Positions 52,131 to 60,852 of a stretch of DNA of 64,000 bases are shown piece by piece. The stretch's first letter is position 1. Each line of letters begins with the position of its first letter. The position numbers and the translations under genes are program-made. This DNA is from VXRN01 sp965249365 (lineage in GTDB: Bacteria; Chloroflexota; Dehalococcoidia; Lucifugimonadales; UBA1123). Where the stretch lies: assembly GCA_965249365.1 (NCBI GenBank), contig OZ252229.1, positions 1,736,001-1,800,000 on the forward strand. The letters run 5' to 3'. The notes beneath the pieces were generated by a model. That model made no database searches, was not told the DNA's origin, and saw nothing but the letters and a program-made list of their open reading frames with translations.

Positions 52131-53137
52131 ACGTATCTGAAGGACAGCTTTTCGATCTCGGGTACCGTCGATACCAGGGCCCCAAGGAGGGCCGAGGACG
52201 GGCCAGGAAGGCGCTATTCATCAATGGCATCCGCACCTCGTTCGGAATCGGACGAGGAATCGGGGCCAAGATCATGCCGGTCTGCTTCTTCGGAGCCGTT
52301 ACCGCTCCGGCGGTAGTCGCGCTGATCATAGTGGCAATCACAGGTGAGGAGATTGCGGATGCGATCGGGATCGTAGGCCATTCGGGGTACTACGAAATCG
52401 TCGGACTCGTGCTGTTTATCTTTGCGGGAATCATGGCTCCGGAGCTGCTCTGCACGGACCGCCGGAGCGGCGTGCTCAGCCTATATCTGGTCCGACCTTT
52501 GACCTTCACAGACTATGTCGTCAGTCGTTGGCTGGCCTTCTTTGCGGTCTCCATAGCCTTCGTCTACGTCGGTCAGCTTGTACTGCTGTCAGGGTATTTG
52601 CTCAGCGCCAGCGACCCGATCGAGTATATCCGCGAGAACTGGCTCGACGTGCCCAGGTTCCTGGCTGCGGGGGTCGTGGTAGCGCTTGTAACGACGACGA
52701 TCCCTCTCGCCGCGGCCGCGTTCACGACCCGCCGGGCGAACGCCACGGTGTTCGTGGTCGGTCTGTTCATCGTTACGGCGATCGCCGCCGGTTCCCTGAG
52801 GGGGGTTGTGTGCAAGTCTGAGTCTTTACAGGTTCCGGATACCGCTGCGCAGTCAGGCTCAGGCGCCCAGGTTCAGGTGACGTTCGGTTCCGGCGGTCAG
52901 AGCGACTATGAGGTATGCGAATTCCAGCTCGGCGAAGTCGCTCGCTGGGCAAGTTTGATCGAGATCGGGAACGTTCCAATCGAGGTCAGCGACATGATTT
53001 TCGGAACCTACGACGATGATCCGGATCGGCAAGAACCCGAAAAGCTACCAGCGGCAGTGATGGTCGCCTGGTACATCATCGTCCTTGGCGTTCCCGGCTT
53101 CCTGCTCTGGTACCGCTACCGGAGGCTGGCAACGTGA
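52127..53137 (+). CDS. ABC transporter permease (exporter 1)
   Basis: A 336-residue permease with six helices. The N-terminus has FDLGYRRYQGPKEGRGRARK, a known lead-in of ABC2-type permeases in this phylum, followed by helices such as GLVLFIFAGIMAPELLCTDR. LSLYLVRPLTFTDYVVSRW is the conserved cytosolic loop before helix three. A 70-residue extracellular loop with two Cys (VCKSESLQV and YEVCEFQ) precedes the last helix. It begins with a GTG overlapping the ATPase stop by four bases. Confidence 0.88.
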   Translation: MNVSEGQLFDLGYRRYQGPKEGRGRARKALFINGIRTSFGIGRGIGAKIMPVCFFGAVTAPAVVALIIVAITGEEIADAIGIVGHSGYYEIVGLVLFIFAGIMAPELLCTDRRSGVLSLYLVRPLTFTDYVVSRWLAFFAVSIAFVYVGQLVLLSGYLLSASDPIEYIRENWLDVPRFLAAGVVVALVTTTIPLAAAAFTTRRANATVFVVGLFIVTAIAAGSLRGVVCKSESLQVPDTAAQSGSGAQVQVTFGSGGQSDYEVCEFQLGEVARWASLIEIGNVPIEVSDMIFGTYDDDPDRQEPEKLPAAVMVAWYIIVLGVPGFLLWYRYRRLAT

Positions 53138-53221
53138 GATTCGATTCGCAGGGGAAACTGGAGCGAAGTCATCGGTTGATCCCGAGGTTCTCGACCCGCG
53201 AATGGACCGGGAGTGCTATCC

Positions 53222-54184
53222 GTGGTTGAGTCCAACGAAGAGCGACCGGTCTCTGCGCCCACAGACGACGGTGCGATAATCGAGGTGGACCAGGTATCCA
53301 AGTGGTTCGGGAACGTGGTCGCCGTAAATGACGTCTCGTTTAGGGTGTACCCTGGCGTCACCGGTCTCCTTGGGCCGAATGGGGCTGGTAAGACGACCCT
53401 ACTTCACCTGATCGCCGGGCTTTCCAAGTGCTCGCGCGGTCGGGTCGCCGTGCTCGGGGAGCCCGTGCGAAATAACCCGGGCGTGTACTCCCGCGTCGGT
53501 TACATGTCCGAGCACGAGGCCGTATACCCGTTCTACACGGGAAGGCAGCTCGTCAAGGCGGCAGCGCGAATGTCCGGGTTGTCCTCAATAGAGGACGCCG
53601 TGGCCGCAGCTATAGCTGTCGTCGATCTCGAGGATGCCCAGGACCGTCCGCTCTCGACCTACTCCCGCGGGATGCGGCAACGGATGCGACTCGCCGCGTC
53701 ACTGGTCCACAACCCCGATGTCGTCATCCTCGACGAGCCGTTGAACGGCACCGACCCAAGGCAAAGGCTCCAGTTCCAGGAGACGATGCAGCGACTGGGA
53801 TCACAGGGTCGCGCGATCCTGGTCTCGTCCCATATCCTCGAAGAGATCGAGTCCCTGGCCGATCGGATACTTCTGATGGTCAGCGGCAAGCTTGCAGCCG
53901 CCGGCGACTTCCGGGCAATTCGCGCCAAGCTCGACGAGCAGGCGTACAGGGTGAGGGTTGTCGTCGATAATCCGCGTGCCATGGCCTCAGCAATCGTGTC
54001 GCTGGACGCGGTCGATTCCGTGTCGGTCGCCCAAGACGGATCGCTGGTGGTGGACAGCCGAAACGTCGCCGCGATCCAGGGAAGTCTGGCCAGACTCGCC
54101 CAGGAGAATGGAATCAGGCTGACCCGCGTAGAGCCGGTCGACGACTCGCTGGAGAGCCTCTTTGAGTACGTGGTCGAGCGATAG
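53222..54184 (+). CDS. ABC transporter ATP-binding protein (exporter 2)
   Basis: About 320 residues. Walker A is LLGPNGAGKTTLLHLIAGL, signature YSRGMRQRMRLAASL, Walker B VVILDEPLNGTDPRQ and switch SSHILEEIESLADR, then a regulatory tail. It differs in the signature (YSRGM) and tail from the first ATPase, so the two could form a heterodimer or serve separate permeases. The GTG at 53222 is chosen because GGGAG lies eight bases before it; a GTG at 53213 is the alternative. Confidence 0.92.
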   Translation: MVESNEERPVSAPTDDGAIIEVDQVSKWFGNVVAVNDVSFRVYPGVTGLLGPNGAGKTTLLHLIAGLSKCSRGRVAVLGEPVRNNPGVYSRVGYMSEHEAVYPFYTGRQLVKAAARMSGLSSIEDAVAAAIAVVDLEDAQDRPLSTYSRGMRQRMRLAASLVHNPDVVILDEPLNGTDPRQRLQFQETMQRLGSQGRAILVSSHILEEIESLADRILLMVSGKLAAAGDFRAIRAKLDEQAYRVRVVVDNPRAMASAIVSLDAVDSVSVAQDGSLVVDSRNVAAIQGSLARLAQENGIRLTRVEPVDDSLESLFEYVVER

Positions 54185-54913
54185 ATGACGCAGGTCTTCA
54201 CCCTAACCCTGAGACAGGTATCTGGCGTCGGGAGGCTGGCGTTGATTCTGCTGCTCGCGTTGATCCCCGTCGCCCTCGCCGTGGTCGCGAGACTAGCGGG
54301 GTCGGACCAGACCGGTCCGGATCCCGGCGACTTTCAGGGAGTCGATTTCCTTCTGGCAAGCGCCCTCGTCCCGTTGGTCGCTATGGCGTTTGCGACCGCG
54401 GCCTTCGGCAATGACTTGGAGGATAAGACCCTCAGTTTCATCCTGCTGCGGCCGATCAGCCGATGGAAGATTGCACTCGCCAAGCTCGCCGCACCGTTTG
54501 TAGTCGCCGCCCCCTTTGTATTCGTAAGCGCCGTTGTGACGATATACGCAGGGCTGTCTTACAGCCCCGCAGGGACGTTGACGGCCGCCGTCTCTCTACT
54601 CGTCGGGCTCGCTGTATACTCGGTCATCTTCGGATGGGCCGGGCTGATCACCTCGCGAGCCCTCGCTTTCGCAATCGTCTACGTGTTCGTCTGGGAAGGG
54701 CTGCTCAGCACGCTGATCGAAGGTGTGCGCTACCTGAGCGTTCGAGGTTTCACGCTGGCGATCATTCACGGATTAGACATAAACGGTCTCGCCGGAGAGG
54801 CTTTCGGTGACCGCGTTATCGAGTTGCCGGCAGCCATCGGAGGGGCAGTGCTGTTCCTGCTGCTCTTCTTCTACCTGACGGTCCGCCGTCTCAATAAGAT
54901 GGACGTTCCCTAG
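54185..54913 (+). CDS. ABC transporter permease (exporter 2)
   Basis: A 242-residue ABC2-type permease with six helices: LALILLLALIPVALAVVARL first, then FLLASALVPLVAMAFATAAF, the loop KTLSFILLRPISRWKIALAK, and a last helix AAIGGAVLFLLLFFYLTVRR. Its ATG follows the stop of the ATPase directly with no spacer, so translation is coupled. It lacks the extracellular Cys loop of the first permease. The four genes of this operon run without gaps over 84 bp. Confidence 0.88.
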   Translation: MTQVFTLTLRQVSGVGRLALILLLALIPVALAVVARLAGSDQTGPDPGDFQGVDFLLASALVPLVAMAFATAAFGNDLEDKTLSFILLRPISRWKIALAKLAAPFVVAAPFVFVSAVVTIYAGLSYSPAGTLTAAVSLLVGLAVYSVIFGWAGLITSRALAFAIVYVFVWEGLLSTLIEGVRYLSVRGFTLAIIHGLDINGLAGEAFGDRVIELPAAIGGAVLFLLLFFYLTVRRLNKMDVP

Positions 54914-54937
54914 CCCGCATCTCCGGTCAAGAGGTAG

Positions 54938-55103
54938 GGTCGACGCATGGAGCCTGTCTCATAAGTCGACCTTGGTCGCCAAACCGTGGTTCGACAGGCT
55001 CACCACGAACGAATGTTAGCTTTGGGATCGTTCGTCCTGAGCTCGTCGAAGGGCGGGCATTCGGGGATTCGAGCACTTGTGAGACACCCTCCACGCGTCG
55101 ACC
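54938..55103. mobile_element. Miniature inverted-repeat element, family 2 (copy A, uninterrupted)
   Basis: 166 bp with ~29-bp inverted ends matching at about 25 positions: GGTCGACGCATGGAG then TGTCTCATAAGT on the left, and the inverse of GGTCGACGCGTGGAG then TGTCTCACAAGT on the right. Inside are CGACCTTGGTCGCCAAACCG and a TTCGTCCTGAGCTCGTCGAAG palindrome. No transposase. It ends 20 bp from the aldolase stop. Confidence 0.75.
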
Positions 55104-55122
55104 GCACAGGCGAGAAGATCCC

Positions 55123-56154
55123 TCAGGTCACCGTCATCTCTGCGCAGTACTCGCCGCGTCGTGCTGCGCTGGTCAGGTACGCCCGACGGTAGAACACCCG
55201 CTGGCCCGCGTCCGCGTCCTGACCGTTCTCAGCCCATGTCACCATCGCCGAGACCTGCAATCCTCGGGCGAATGAGAAGCTCAGCTCCCAGGGGACGCCA
55301 GTCTCTCGCGTCCCCGCACCGACGATAGCGTTGAGGTTAGCCGTGGCCTCCTCGTCACCCTGCCCCCCGGATAGAAACACAATCCCGGGGACCGCAGCCG
55401 GGACGGACTCCTCGAAAGGCAGTCGACCGTCCGCTCTGCGACCTCTTCGAATCCGGCGCGGACGCAGGCTGCCTTCCCGGATACGATCATGTTCGCCTTG
55501 AGCAGCGTACCTTCAAGAGACTACGCGCTGCCTGTGAAGCTGGTCGTACACTTCGCGCAGCGCCGAGATCGAGGCGTCGTAGCACTGCTCGATACTGTGG
55601 TCTCCGTCCATCAGCACCTCGGGCTCGACGATCGGGACGAGCCCGGCCTCCTGCGCGAGGGCCGCGTATCTACCCAACGCGTGCGCGTTCACCTCGATGC
55701 AGTACGAACTCGGTGTATCCGGTCCTAACGCGAATATCGCTCTCCACTTGGCGAATCTCGCCCCGAGCTTCCGATACTCCGTGAGCCGGCCGCGCAGACC
55801 GTCCAGGCCCTCGGTTACATCCTCCCCGGGCGCCCCGGCGAGCGGAAACGTGCGCTTGTCGACCTTGATTCCGGGTATGATTCCACGGCTCTCGAGAAGC
55901 TCGACTAGCGGCCTCCCGTCGGAGCCCTCCTGCCTGAGGGTCTCATCGTACAGGATGACTCCGCTGATGAAATCGGACGCGCCGTCGGTGCTGAACAGCA
56001 TCTCGCGGAAGTCGCGCCGGTTCTCCTCGGTGTTGTCGACGCCTAGAGCGGCAAACCGGCCACCTATCGTACCGGCGCTTTCGTCGGCGGCGAGTATCCC
56101 CTTACCCGGCGCCACGAGCGCGGCCACGGTATCTGACAGCGTTTGAACGTTCAT
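55123..56154 (-). pseudogene. fda: Class I fructose-bisphosphate aldolase, two compensating frameshifts
   Basis: Three frames make one aldolase. The first (56154 to ~55515) has PGKGILAADESAGTIGGRF and GIKVDKRTFPLAGAPGED, the second (~55510-55400) EGTLLKANMIVSGKAACVRA with the Schiff-base Lys region, and the third (~55395-55123) IVFLSGGQGDEEATANLNAI and GQRVFYRRAYLTSAARRGEY. An extra T near 55510 causes the first shift; a further change near 55395 restores the original frame. The enzyme would split fructose 1,6-bisphosphate in glycolysis. It follows the phosphofructokinase gene by 12 bp. As it stands no full protein is made unless the shifts are sequencing errors. Confidence 0.88.
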
Positions 56155-56166
56155 CGACACCTTTCC

Positions 56167-57456
56167 CTATAGTGCTCCGGCCAACTCTACCACTCCTCCG
56201 AACCTCTGGACGAACTCATCCGACGACATTCCGGCCTCAGCCGCGAGCTTGTCCAACATCTGCACATCTTCCAGGTCCGTTCGCTCCAGGCGGATCATGT
56301 ACTTGCGTGCGGCGCGGTAGCCGTCGCCCCTGATGTCGACGGTCCGCACCCGTGTCCGGCCGGTCGTCGGGTCGCGAAGTTGGCTGAAGGGCAAAACCTC
56401 GATCCGGCCATCTACGAGGCAGATCAATCCGCCTTCCACTGCAGAGCCGTTGTCCGATTCGGCCAGGAGGAACCTGGCGGCTCCGAATCCGAGGCTCCGT
56501 GTATAGTCGATGTCGAACGGGATCGGAGGGTAGGACCGGAGCTCATACCCAACGTTGCTGTCGATGATCGCGAGGCTCTCACCCCGTTCCGCGAATCTTC
56601 GCTGGATCTCCCGCCTCAGCGCCTTCTCGAGCTGGATGTCTCCGAGTCGCAGGTGTCCGTGCTGGTCTCTCGAAACCTCGACACCCGGTATCTGCGCCAA
56701 CTCTTCGAGATCGAACCTCTCCGCGACGCCCTCGGCGACCACCGCGAGGCCACGCGTCTTGCCCATAACGCGTCTCTTGAGGATAGCCGTCTCGAGCACG
56801 TCGCAGACCTGCTTGAGGCTGATGCGCTCGCCGGAGAACTCCTCTGGGATGATCGTCAGCGTGGCAGCCGCTGCCTTGCCGATCCCAAGGGCGAGGTGTC
56901 CCGCCGCGCGCCCCATCGCCGTGACAAAATACCAGCGATTGGTGGTCCTGAAGTCTTCGATCAGGTTGCGGACGAGCTCAGTCCCGAGGTGTCTCGCCGT
57001 CTCGTAGCCGAAGGTCGGCATGTTGCCGGGGAGCGGCAGGTCGTTGTCGATTGTCTTCGGGATGTGAGCGACCTTGATGCGGCGCCCTGCATGTCTGGAA
57101 ACCTCGGAGGCGCTGAAAGCGGTGTCGTCTCCCCCGATGGTAACCAGGAACGTGATGCCGAGGCTCTCGAGCGCCGAGACGGCGTTCTCGAGGTCTTCGG
57201 CGCGACGTGTCGGGTTCTCTCGCGACGTGCGTATGATGGACCCGCCGCGATGGTGTATCTGGGACACGTCGGCGATGCCCAGGGGAAGGACCATGTCGGT
57301 GCGGCCCTTCATGAGGTGGGAGAAGCCGTCGAGGATTCCGACTACCTCGTATCCGAGGTTCACCGCTTCGATGGTCGCCGAGCTTATGGCGCTGTTGATT
57401 CCCGGAGCCGGGCCGCCACCCATCAGGATTCCCACCCGGCCCCTGTCACCGTTCAT
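56167..57456 (-). CDS. pfp: 6-phosphofructokinase, PPi-dependent type by sequence
   Basis: About 429 residues. The donor loop is GILMGGGPAPGINSAI, then LVTIGGDDTAFSASEVS and the substrate motif HIPKTIDNDLPLPG, with GRAAGHLALGIGKAAAATLT and EEFSGERISL later. D111 in GGDDT and K134 in PKTIDND are the residue pair seen in pyrophosphate-dependent enzymes, where ATP enzymes have Gly at both places. The protein phosphorylates fructose 6-phosphate, reversibly if PPi is used. The start is uncertain between ATG 57456 (GGAG nine bases before) and 57465. It is directly upstream of the aldolase, forming a glycolytic pair. Confidence 0.85.
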   Translation of the reverse strand: MNGDRGRVGILMGGGPAPGINSAISSATIEAVNLGYEVVGILDGFSHLMKGRTDMVLPLGIADVSQIHHRGGSIIRTSRENPTRRAEDLENAVSALESLGITFLVTIGGDDTAFSASEVSRHAGRRIKVAHIPKTIDNDLPLPGNMPTFGYETARHLGTELVRNLIEDFRTTNRWYFVTAMGRAAGHLALGIGKAAAATLTIIPEEFSGERISLKQVCDVLETAILKRRVMGKTRGLAVVAEGVAERFDLEELAQIPGVEVSRDQHGHLRLGDIQLEKALRREIQRRFAERGESLAIIDSNVGYELRSYPPIPFDIDYTRSLGFGAARFLLAESDNGSAVEGGLICLVDGRIEVLPFSQLRDPTTGRTRVRTVDIRGDGYRAARKYMIRLERTDLEDVQMLDKLAAEAGMSSDEFVQRFGGVVELAGAL

Positions 57457-57565
57457 GAAATCCATCTCCAAGATGGGACTGTCGAAAGCCTGGCGCAAGT
57501 CGCCCGGCGTTGTGGATGCTCCGGACGATCTTGGTCGGACGCACCGGCCGGCAGAGCCGGAGTGG

Positions 57566-57638
57566 TCGGGGCGACTGGACTTGAACCAGCGACCTCCACG
57601 TCCCGAACGTGGCGCGCTACCGACTGCGCTACGCCCCG
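57566..57638 (-). tRNA. tRNA-Pro (CGG)
   Basis: A 73-nt cloverleaf with acceptor CGGGGCG/CGCCCCG, anticodon stem CCACG/CGTGG, loop TTCGGGA with anticodon CGG, and T-loop GGTTCAAGTCC. CCA is encoded at 57563-57565. Confidence 0.93.
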
Positions 57639-57879
57639 ACTGTCCTTCGCGAGGACATTCTAACGAGTTAACCGATCGCCGGGCAATATGGGTGAGGAAA
57701 GAGGAGAGAGAAAAGAGGAGTGAGTGGTCTGACCTCAAGCCCGTAGGCCAAGATCCTGCCCGAACCCGGCGACAGGAGTTTGTCGCCGCTGGCGCGAAAC
57801 CTTCTCACCTTTACCTTGACATCCCAAAAACCACCAACTAGCGTTTACCTCAGTTTTAGTTCGTACCTGGGAGCACCAC
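57639..57879. other. Spacer with a polypurine stretch
   Basis: A GTGAGGAAAGAGGAGAGAG stretch at 57690-57725 is a short form of the polypurine repeat. TTGACA at 57816-57821 with TAGCGT 17 bp on is a possible promoter of the next gene. Confidence 0.4.
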
Positions 57880-59520
57880 ATGTCCAACCTGTCGGTCACC
57901 CCTCCAGCAACCAGGCCCGCTGCGGTCGGCGTCAATGGGATGGCGGCATCCGCCCATCCTCTGGCGACACTCGCCGGCGTCCGAATGCTGATGGCTGGAG
58001 GCAATGCTTTCGATGCGGCCGTTGCCGTGGGCTCGACACTCAACGTCTGCGAGCCATTCATGTCGGGTGCCGGTGGTGTCGGTTTGGCGCTCGTGTACGT
58101 CGCAGCCGAAGACCGCGTCCGGGCGCTGAACTTCTCTGGGCGGATGCCCCTGGCGGTGGATCCCGAAGAGTACTCCGAAGGCGACAAGGATATCGGCATC
58201 AGGTCGGCGCTCGTTCCAGGCAACGTCGCGGGCTGGCTGACGCTCCACGAGACCTACGGACGGCTCGAACGTGAACGGCTCTTCAGGCCTGCGATCGGGT
58301 ACGCAAAGGATGGCGCTCCGATCACTCAGTTCGGCGCCCGCTCAATCGGCAACTCCGCTCGTCGGCTGTCATTGTTCCCCTCCGCGGAGATCTTTTTGAA
58401 CAACGGCGGCGGGCCGAAGCCGGGCGAGAAGCTGAAGCAGCCTCAGCTCGCCGAGTCGCTGTCCGCCATCGCCCGCGATGGAAAAGAGGGGTTCTACCGA
58501 GGGGAGTTAGCCGATCGCATTGTGAGGGGCGCGCGAGAGCTGGGAGGTCAGCTTACCCAGGAAGATCTCGCCTCCTACGATGCGGAGTGGTTCGAGCCAA
58601 TCAGCATAGACTACCGCGACTACGAGGTTCTATCAGTCCCGCCCAACTCGACCGGTTTCCAGCTTCTCGAGACGCTCAAGATCATGGAGGGATTCGAGGG
58701 CAGCGAGCTGATCTTCCAACATCCTGAGACGTTGCACCGCTACATTGAAAGCGTGAAGCTGGCGATCGCAGACAGGATCAGGTGGGGCGGTGACCAGGAC
58801 TACGTAGAAGCGCCGATCAAGGGTCTCCTCTCGGCCGGGTACGCTGCGCAGCAGCGCCGGCGGATCGATCCAGACGCAGCCGCGTCTGTCTCAGGCGAGC
58901 GGTACAGCCGCCTGATTCCGTCGGGCTCGCTTATGGCGGGGACCCCCGACGCATTCGACGCAGGAATGACCACACACTTCGCGGTTGCCGACGGCGACGG
59001 CAACGTGGTCAGCGTCAGCCAGACCCTTGGCGGAGGATTCGGCTCGGCCGTCGCTCCGGGGGACACCGGGATATTCCTGAACAACATGGCCAACTGGTTC
59101 GACCTGGAGGAGGGCGCGCCGAACCGCCTGGCTGGAGGCAAACGAGTCGACTTCTGCCTGGCGCCCACCCAGATATTCAGGAACGGTAGGTTCTTCGCGA
59201 GCATGGGTACGCCGGGTAGCTGGGGAATTCTGCAGACCACGCCGCAGTTCGTGATGAACGTGTTGGACTTTGGGATGAACGTCCAAGAGGCGATCGAGGC
59301 ACCGCGCCTTCGCGTCTTCGAAGGCCGAAGGGTGGTGATGGAGGAGCGCTTCCCGGCCCCGGTGAGGAGCGCCTTAGCCCAGAAGGGGCATGAGATTGAG
59401 CTGACGGGCGCTTTCTCGATGACAGTCGGCGGAGCGCAGGGAATCGTGCTCGATCAGGTGTCCGGCACCTTCCAGGGCGGCGCCGACCCTCGTCGCGACG
59501 GCTACGCCATCGGGTACTAG
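57880..59520 (+). CDS. Gamma-glutamyltransferase family protein
   Basis: A 546-residue Ntn-hydrolase. The N-terminal subunit has ASAHPLATLAGVRMLMAGGN and GNAFDAAVAVGSTLNVCEPF, then SALVPGNVAGWLTLHETYGR. The nucleophile is T364 in GMTTHFAVADGDGN, which becomes the new N-terminus after self-cleavage; the conserved SVSQTLGGGFGSAVAPGDTG, GIFLNNMANWF and MGTPGS follow. No signal peptide is seen, unlike E. coli GGT, so it is probably cytoplasmic and may act on glutathione or other gamma-glutamyl compounds. The ATG at 57880 is the first possible start. Confidence 0.9.
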   Translation: MSNLSVTPPATRPAAVGVNGMAASAHPLATLAGVRMLMAGGNAFDAAVAVGSTLNVCEPFMSGAGGVGLALVYVAAEDRVRALNFSGRMPLAVDPEEYSEGDKDIGIRSALVPGNVAGWLTLHETYGRLERERLFRPAIGYAKDGAPITQFGARSIGNSARRLSLFPSAEIFLNNGGGPKPGEKLKQPQLAESLSAIARDGKEGFYRGELADRIVRGARELGGQLTQEDLASYDAEWFEPISIDYRDYEVLSVPPNSTGFQLLETLKIMEGFEGSELIFQHPETLHRYIESVKLAIADRIRWGGDQDYVEAPIKGLLSAGYAAQQRRRIDPDAAASVSGERYSRLIPSGSLMAGTPDAFDAGMTTHFAVADGDGNVVSVSQTLGGGFGSAVAPGDTGIFLNNMANWFDLEEGAPNRLAGGKRVDFCLAPTQIFRNGRFFASMGTPGSWGILQTTPQFVMNVLDFGMNVQEAIEAPRLRVFEGRRVVMEERFPAPVRSALAQKGHEIELTGAFSMTVGGAQGIVLDQVSGTFQGGADPRRDGYAIGY

Positions 59521-59592
59521 CGGCACCTGACGACTGGTGAGCCCAAACAACGCCTAGTCGTCTTCGTGATGGCGCCTAAAATGATCTCGTCG

Positions 59593-59620
59593 ACGCTCGG
59601 CTCTGCTGATGGCTGAGCGT
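59593..59620. terminator. Hairpin between convergent genes
   Basis: ACGCTCGGC can pair with GCTGAGCGT (one G-T pair) around a 10-base loop. T-runs are poor, so function as a two-way terminator is a guess. Confidence 0.35.
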
Positions 59621-59637
59621 TGACTGCTTCGCCAACG

Positions 59638-60408
59638 CTACTGGGCCGTCGCCCCGCCGTCGATGACCAGCTCCGCTCCCGTGACGAATGACGACTCGTC
59701 CGAGGCTAGATACAGGATGCCGCAGGCTATCTCTTCGGGCGCCCCGACCCGGCCCATTGGAATTCCTCGCGCGTGCGATGCGCGCTGGTCTTCATCCTGG
59801 AAGAACTCGATCGTCAACGGCGTTACAAAGGATCCAGGATGCACGGAGTTAACGCGGATGTTCTCGCCCGCGTACTGGATTGCCGCGGACTTGCTGAAGA
59901 TGCGGACCGCGCCCTTGGCCGCATGGTAGGCGGTGGCGCCCCGGCTGCCCACTATGCCAAAAATCGAGGAAATGTTGATGATCGACCCGCCGCCCCCATT
60001 CCGCATTGCGGGGATGGCGTACTTGGTCCCCAGGAACACCCCCTTGGCATGAACGTTCATTTGGCCGTCCCAGATTTCCTCGGTCGTCTCCTCCACCGTA
60101 CTCCCAGCTCCGGTCCCCGCGTTGTTGACCAGCACGTCCAACCGGCCGAACTTGGAGAGCGTGGACTGGACGGCGGACCGCCAGTCCTCCTCACGCGTGA
60201 CGTCCAGCTTAACGAAAAGTGCTTCGCCGCCCGCATCGCGTATCTGCGCCGCCGTCTTCTGGCCGGCCTCCACGTCGATGTCGCCAAGCACAACCCTGGC
60301 GCCCTCCCGGACGAAGAGCCACGCCGAAGCTCCGCCGAAGCCCATCGTTTGGCCTTTGACACCGTGGGCGCCTCCGGATATCAGCGCCACCTTGCCGTCG
60401 AGCCTCAT
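59638..60408 (-). CDS. Short-chain dehydrogenase/reductase
   Basis: A 256-residue SDR. The cofactor loop SGGAHGVKGQTMG (11-23) is longer than usual, with LGDIDVEAG where D43 favours NAD(H). The NNAGTG motif is at 95-100, N119, catalytic Ser at 147-148 (INISSIFG), and the pair Y161/K165 (YHAAK). The end is VTGAELVIDGGATAQ. The ATG at 60408 follows GGAGGT at seven bases; an in-frame GTG at 60417 is less likely. It converges with the GGT gene. Confidence 0.92.
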   Translation of the reverse strand: MRLDGKVALISGGAHGVKGQTMGFGGASAWLFVREGARVVLGDIDVEAGQKTAAQIRDAGGEALFVKLDVTREEDWRSAVQSTLSKFGRLDVLVNNAGTGAGSTVEETTEEIWDGQMNVHAKGVFLGTKYAIPAMRNGGGGSIINISSIFGIVGSRGATAYHAAKGAVRIFSKSAAIQYAGENIRVNSVHPGSFVTPLTIEFFQDEDQRASHARGIPMGRVGAPEEIACGILYLASDESSFVTGAELVIDGGATAQ

Positions 60409-60620
60409 CTGTTGCACCTCCAGGAGAGTTGACCTAGGAGCCTATATGGGAATGTTGAATTCGTCAAGGGCGTTTCGTTGGTCCCGAATCCACAGCCTAT
60501 TCACTGGATGCACGTAGGGTTCGCCACGCCTGCCCGCCGTGGAGGGGCGAACGAACCGCCCGCAACTACCGACGTCGTATTTCGATCGTCAGGTGGTAGA
60601 TCTGGGTTGGTAGCCCCTTA
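60409..60620. other. Divergent spacer left of the thiamin operon
   Basis: No gene is seen. One reverse copy of the 18-bp CCTGCCCGCCGTGGAGG unit lies near 60528. The operon promoter follows on the right. Confidence 0.45.
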
Positions 60621-60650
60621 TTGACATCCCACGGACCATCGACGTAGACT
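60621..60650 (+). promoter_or_regulatory. Promoter of the TPP-riboswitch operon
   Basis: A perfect TTGACA and TAGACT are spaced by 18 bp. The expected transcript start near 60657 lies just before the riboswitch. Confidence 0.75.
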
Positions 60651-60668
60651 TGCCCCGAAGCAAAAACA

Positions 60669-60759
60669 GCCCTGGGGGAGCTTGGGAGGCCAGGCTGAGA
60701 GGGCAGCCGAAACGCTGTCGACCCCTGAAACCTGATCTGGGTAATGCCAGCGTAGGGAT
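60669..60759 (+). promoter_or_regulatory. Thiamin pyrophosphate (TPP) riboswitch
   Basis: The conserved THI-box core is present in order: GGCTGAGAGGG near 60693-60703, ACCCCTGAAACCTGATCTGG (60721-60740) and GTAATGCCAGCGTAGGGA (60741-60758). CCCT at the left can pair with AGGG at the right for P1. An intrinsic terminator lies 25 bp downstream, so thiamin pyrophosphate binding should stop transcription early. Confidence 0.95.
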
Positions 60760-60784
60760 GTGGTATCCCCCTCAAGACCGTAAG

Positions 60785-60818
60785 GCCGCCTGGATCGTCC
60801 AAGCGGCTCTTTTTGTTT
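60785..60818 (+). terminator. Riboswitch-controlled intrinsic terminator
   Basis: Stem GCCGC-C-TGGA pairs with TCCA-A-GCGGC around a three-base loop, followed by TCTTTTTGTTT. It is 34 bp upstream of the transporter start and is the expected expression platform. Confidence 0.85.
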
Positions 60819-60852
60819 GTTGCCAACTTCAAGCTGCAAAGGAGCGCGGTCA

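Noticed and set aside
56380..57663. 427-codon frame antisense to phosphofructokinase
   Set aside because: Shadow frame that also crosses the tRNA-Pro gene.
60566..60660. Short minus-strand frame ending QIYHLTIEIRRR, possible gene tail
   Set aside because: It coincides with the plus-strand promoter of the thiamin operon and is too short to assign.
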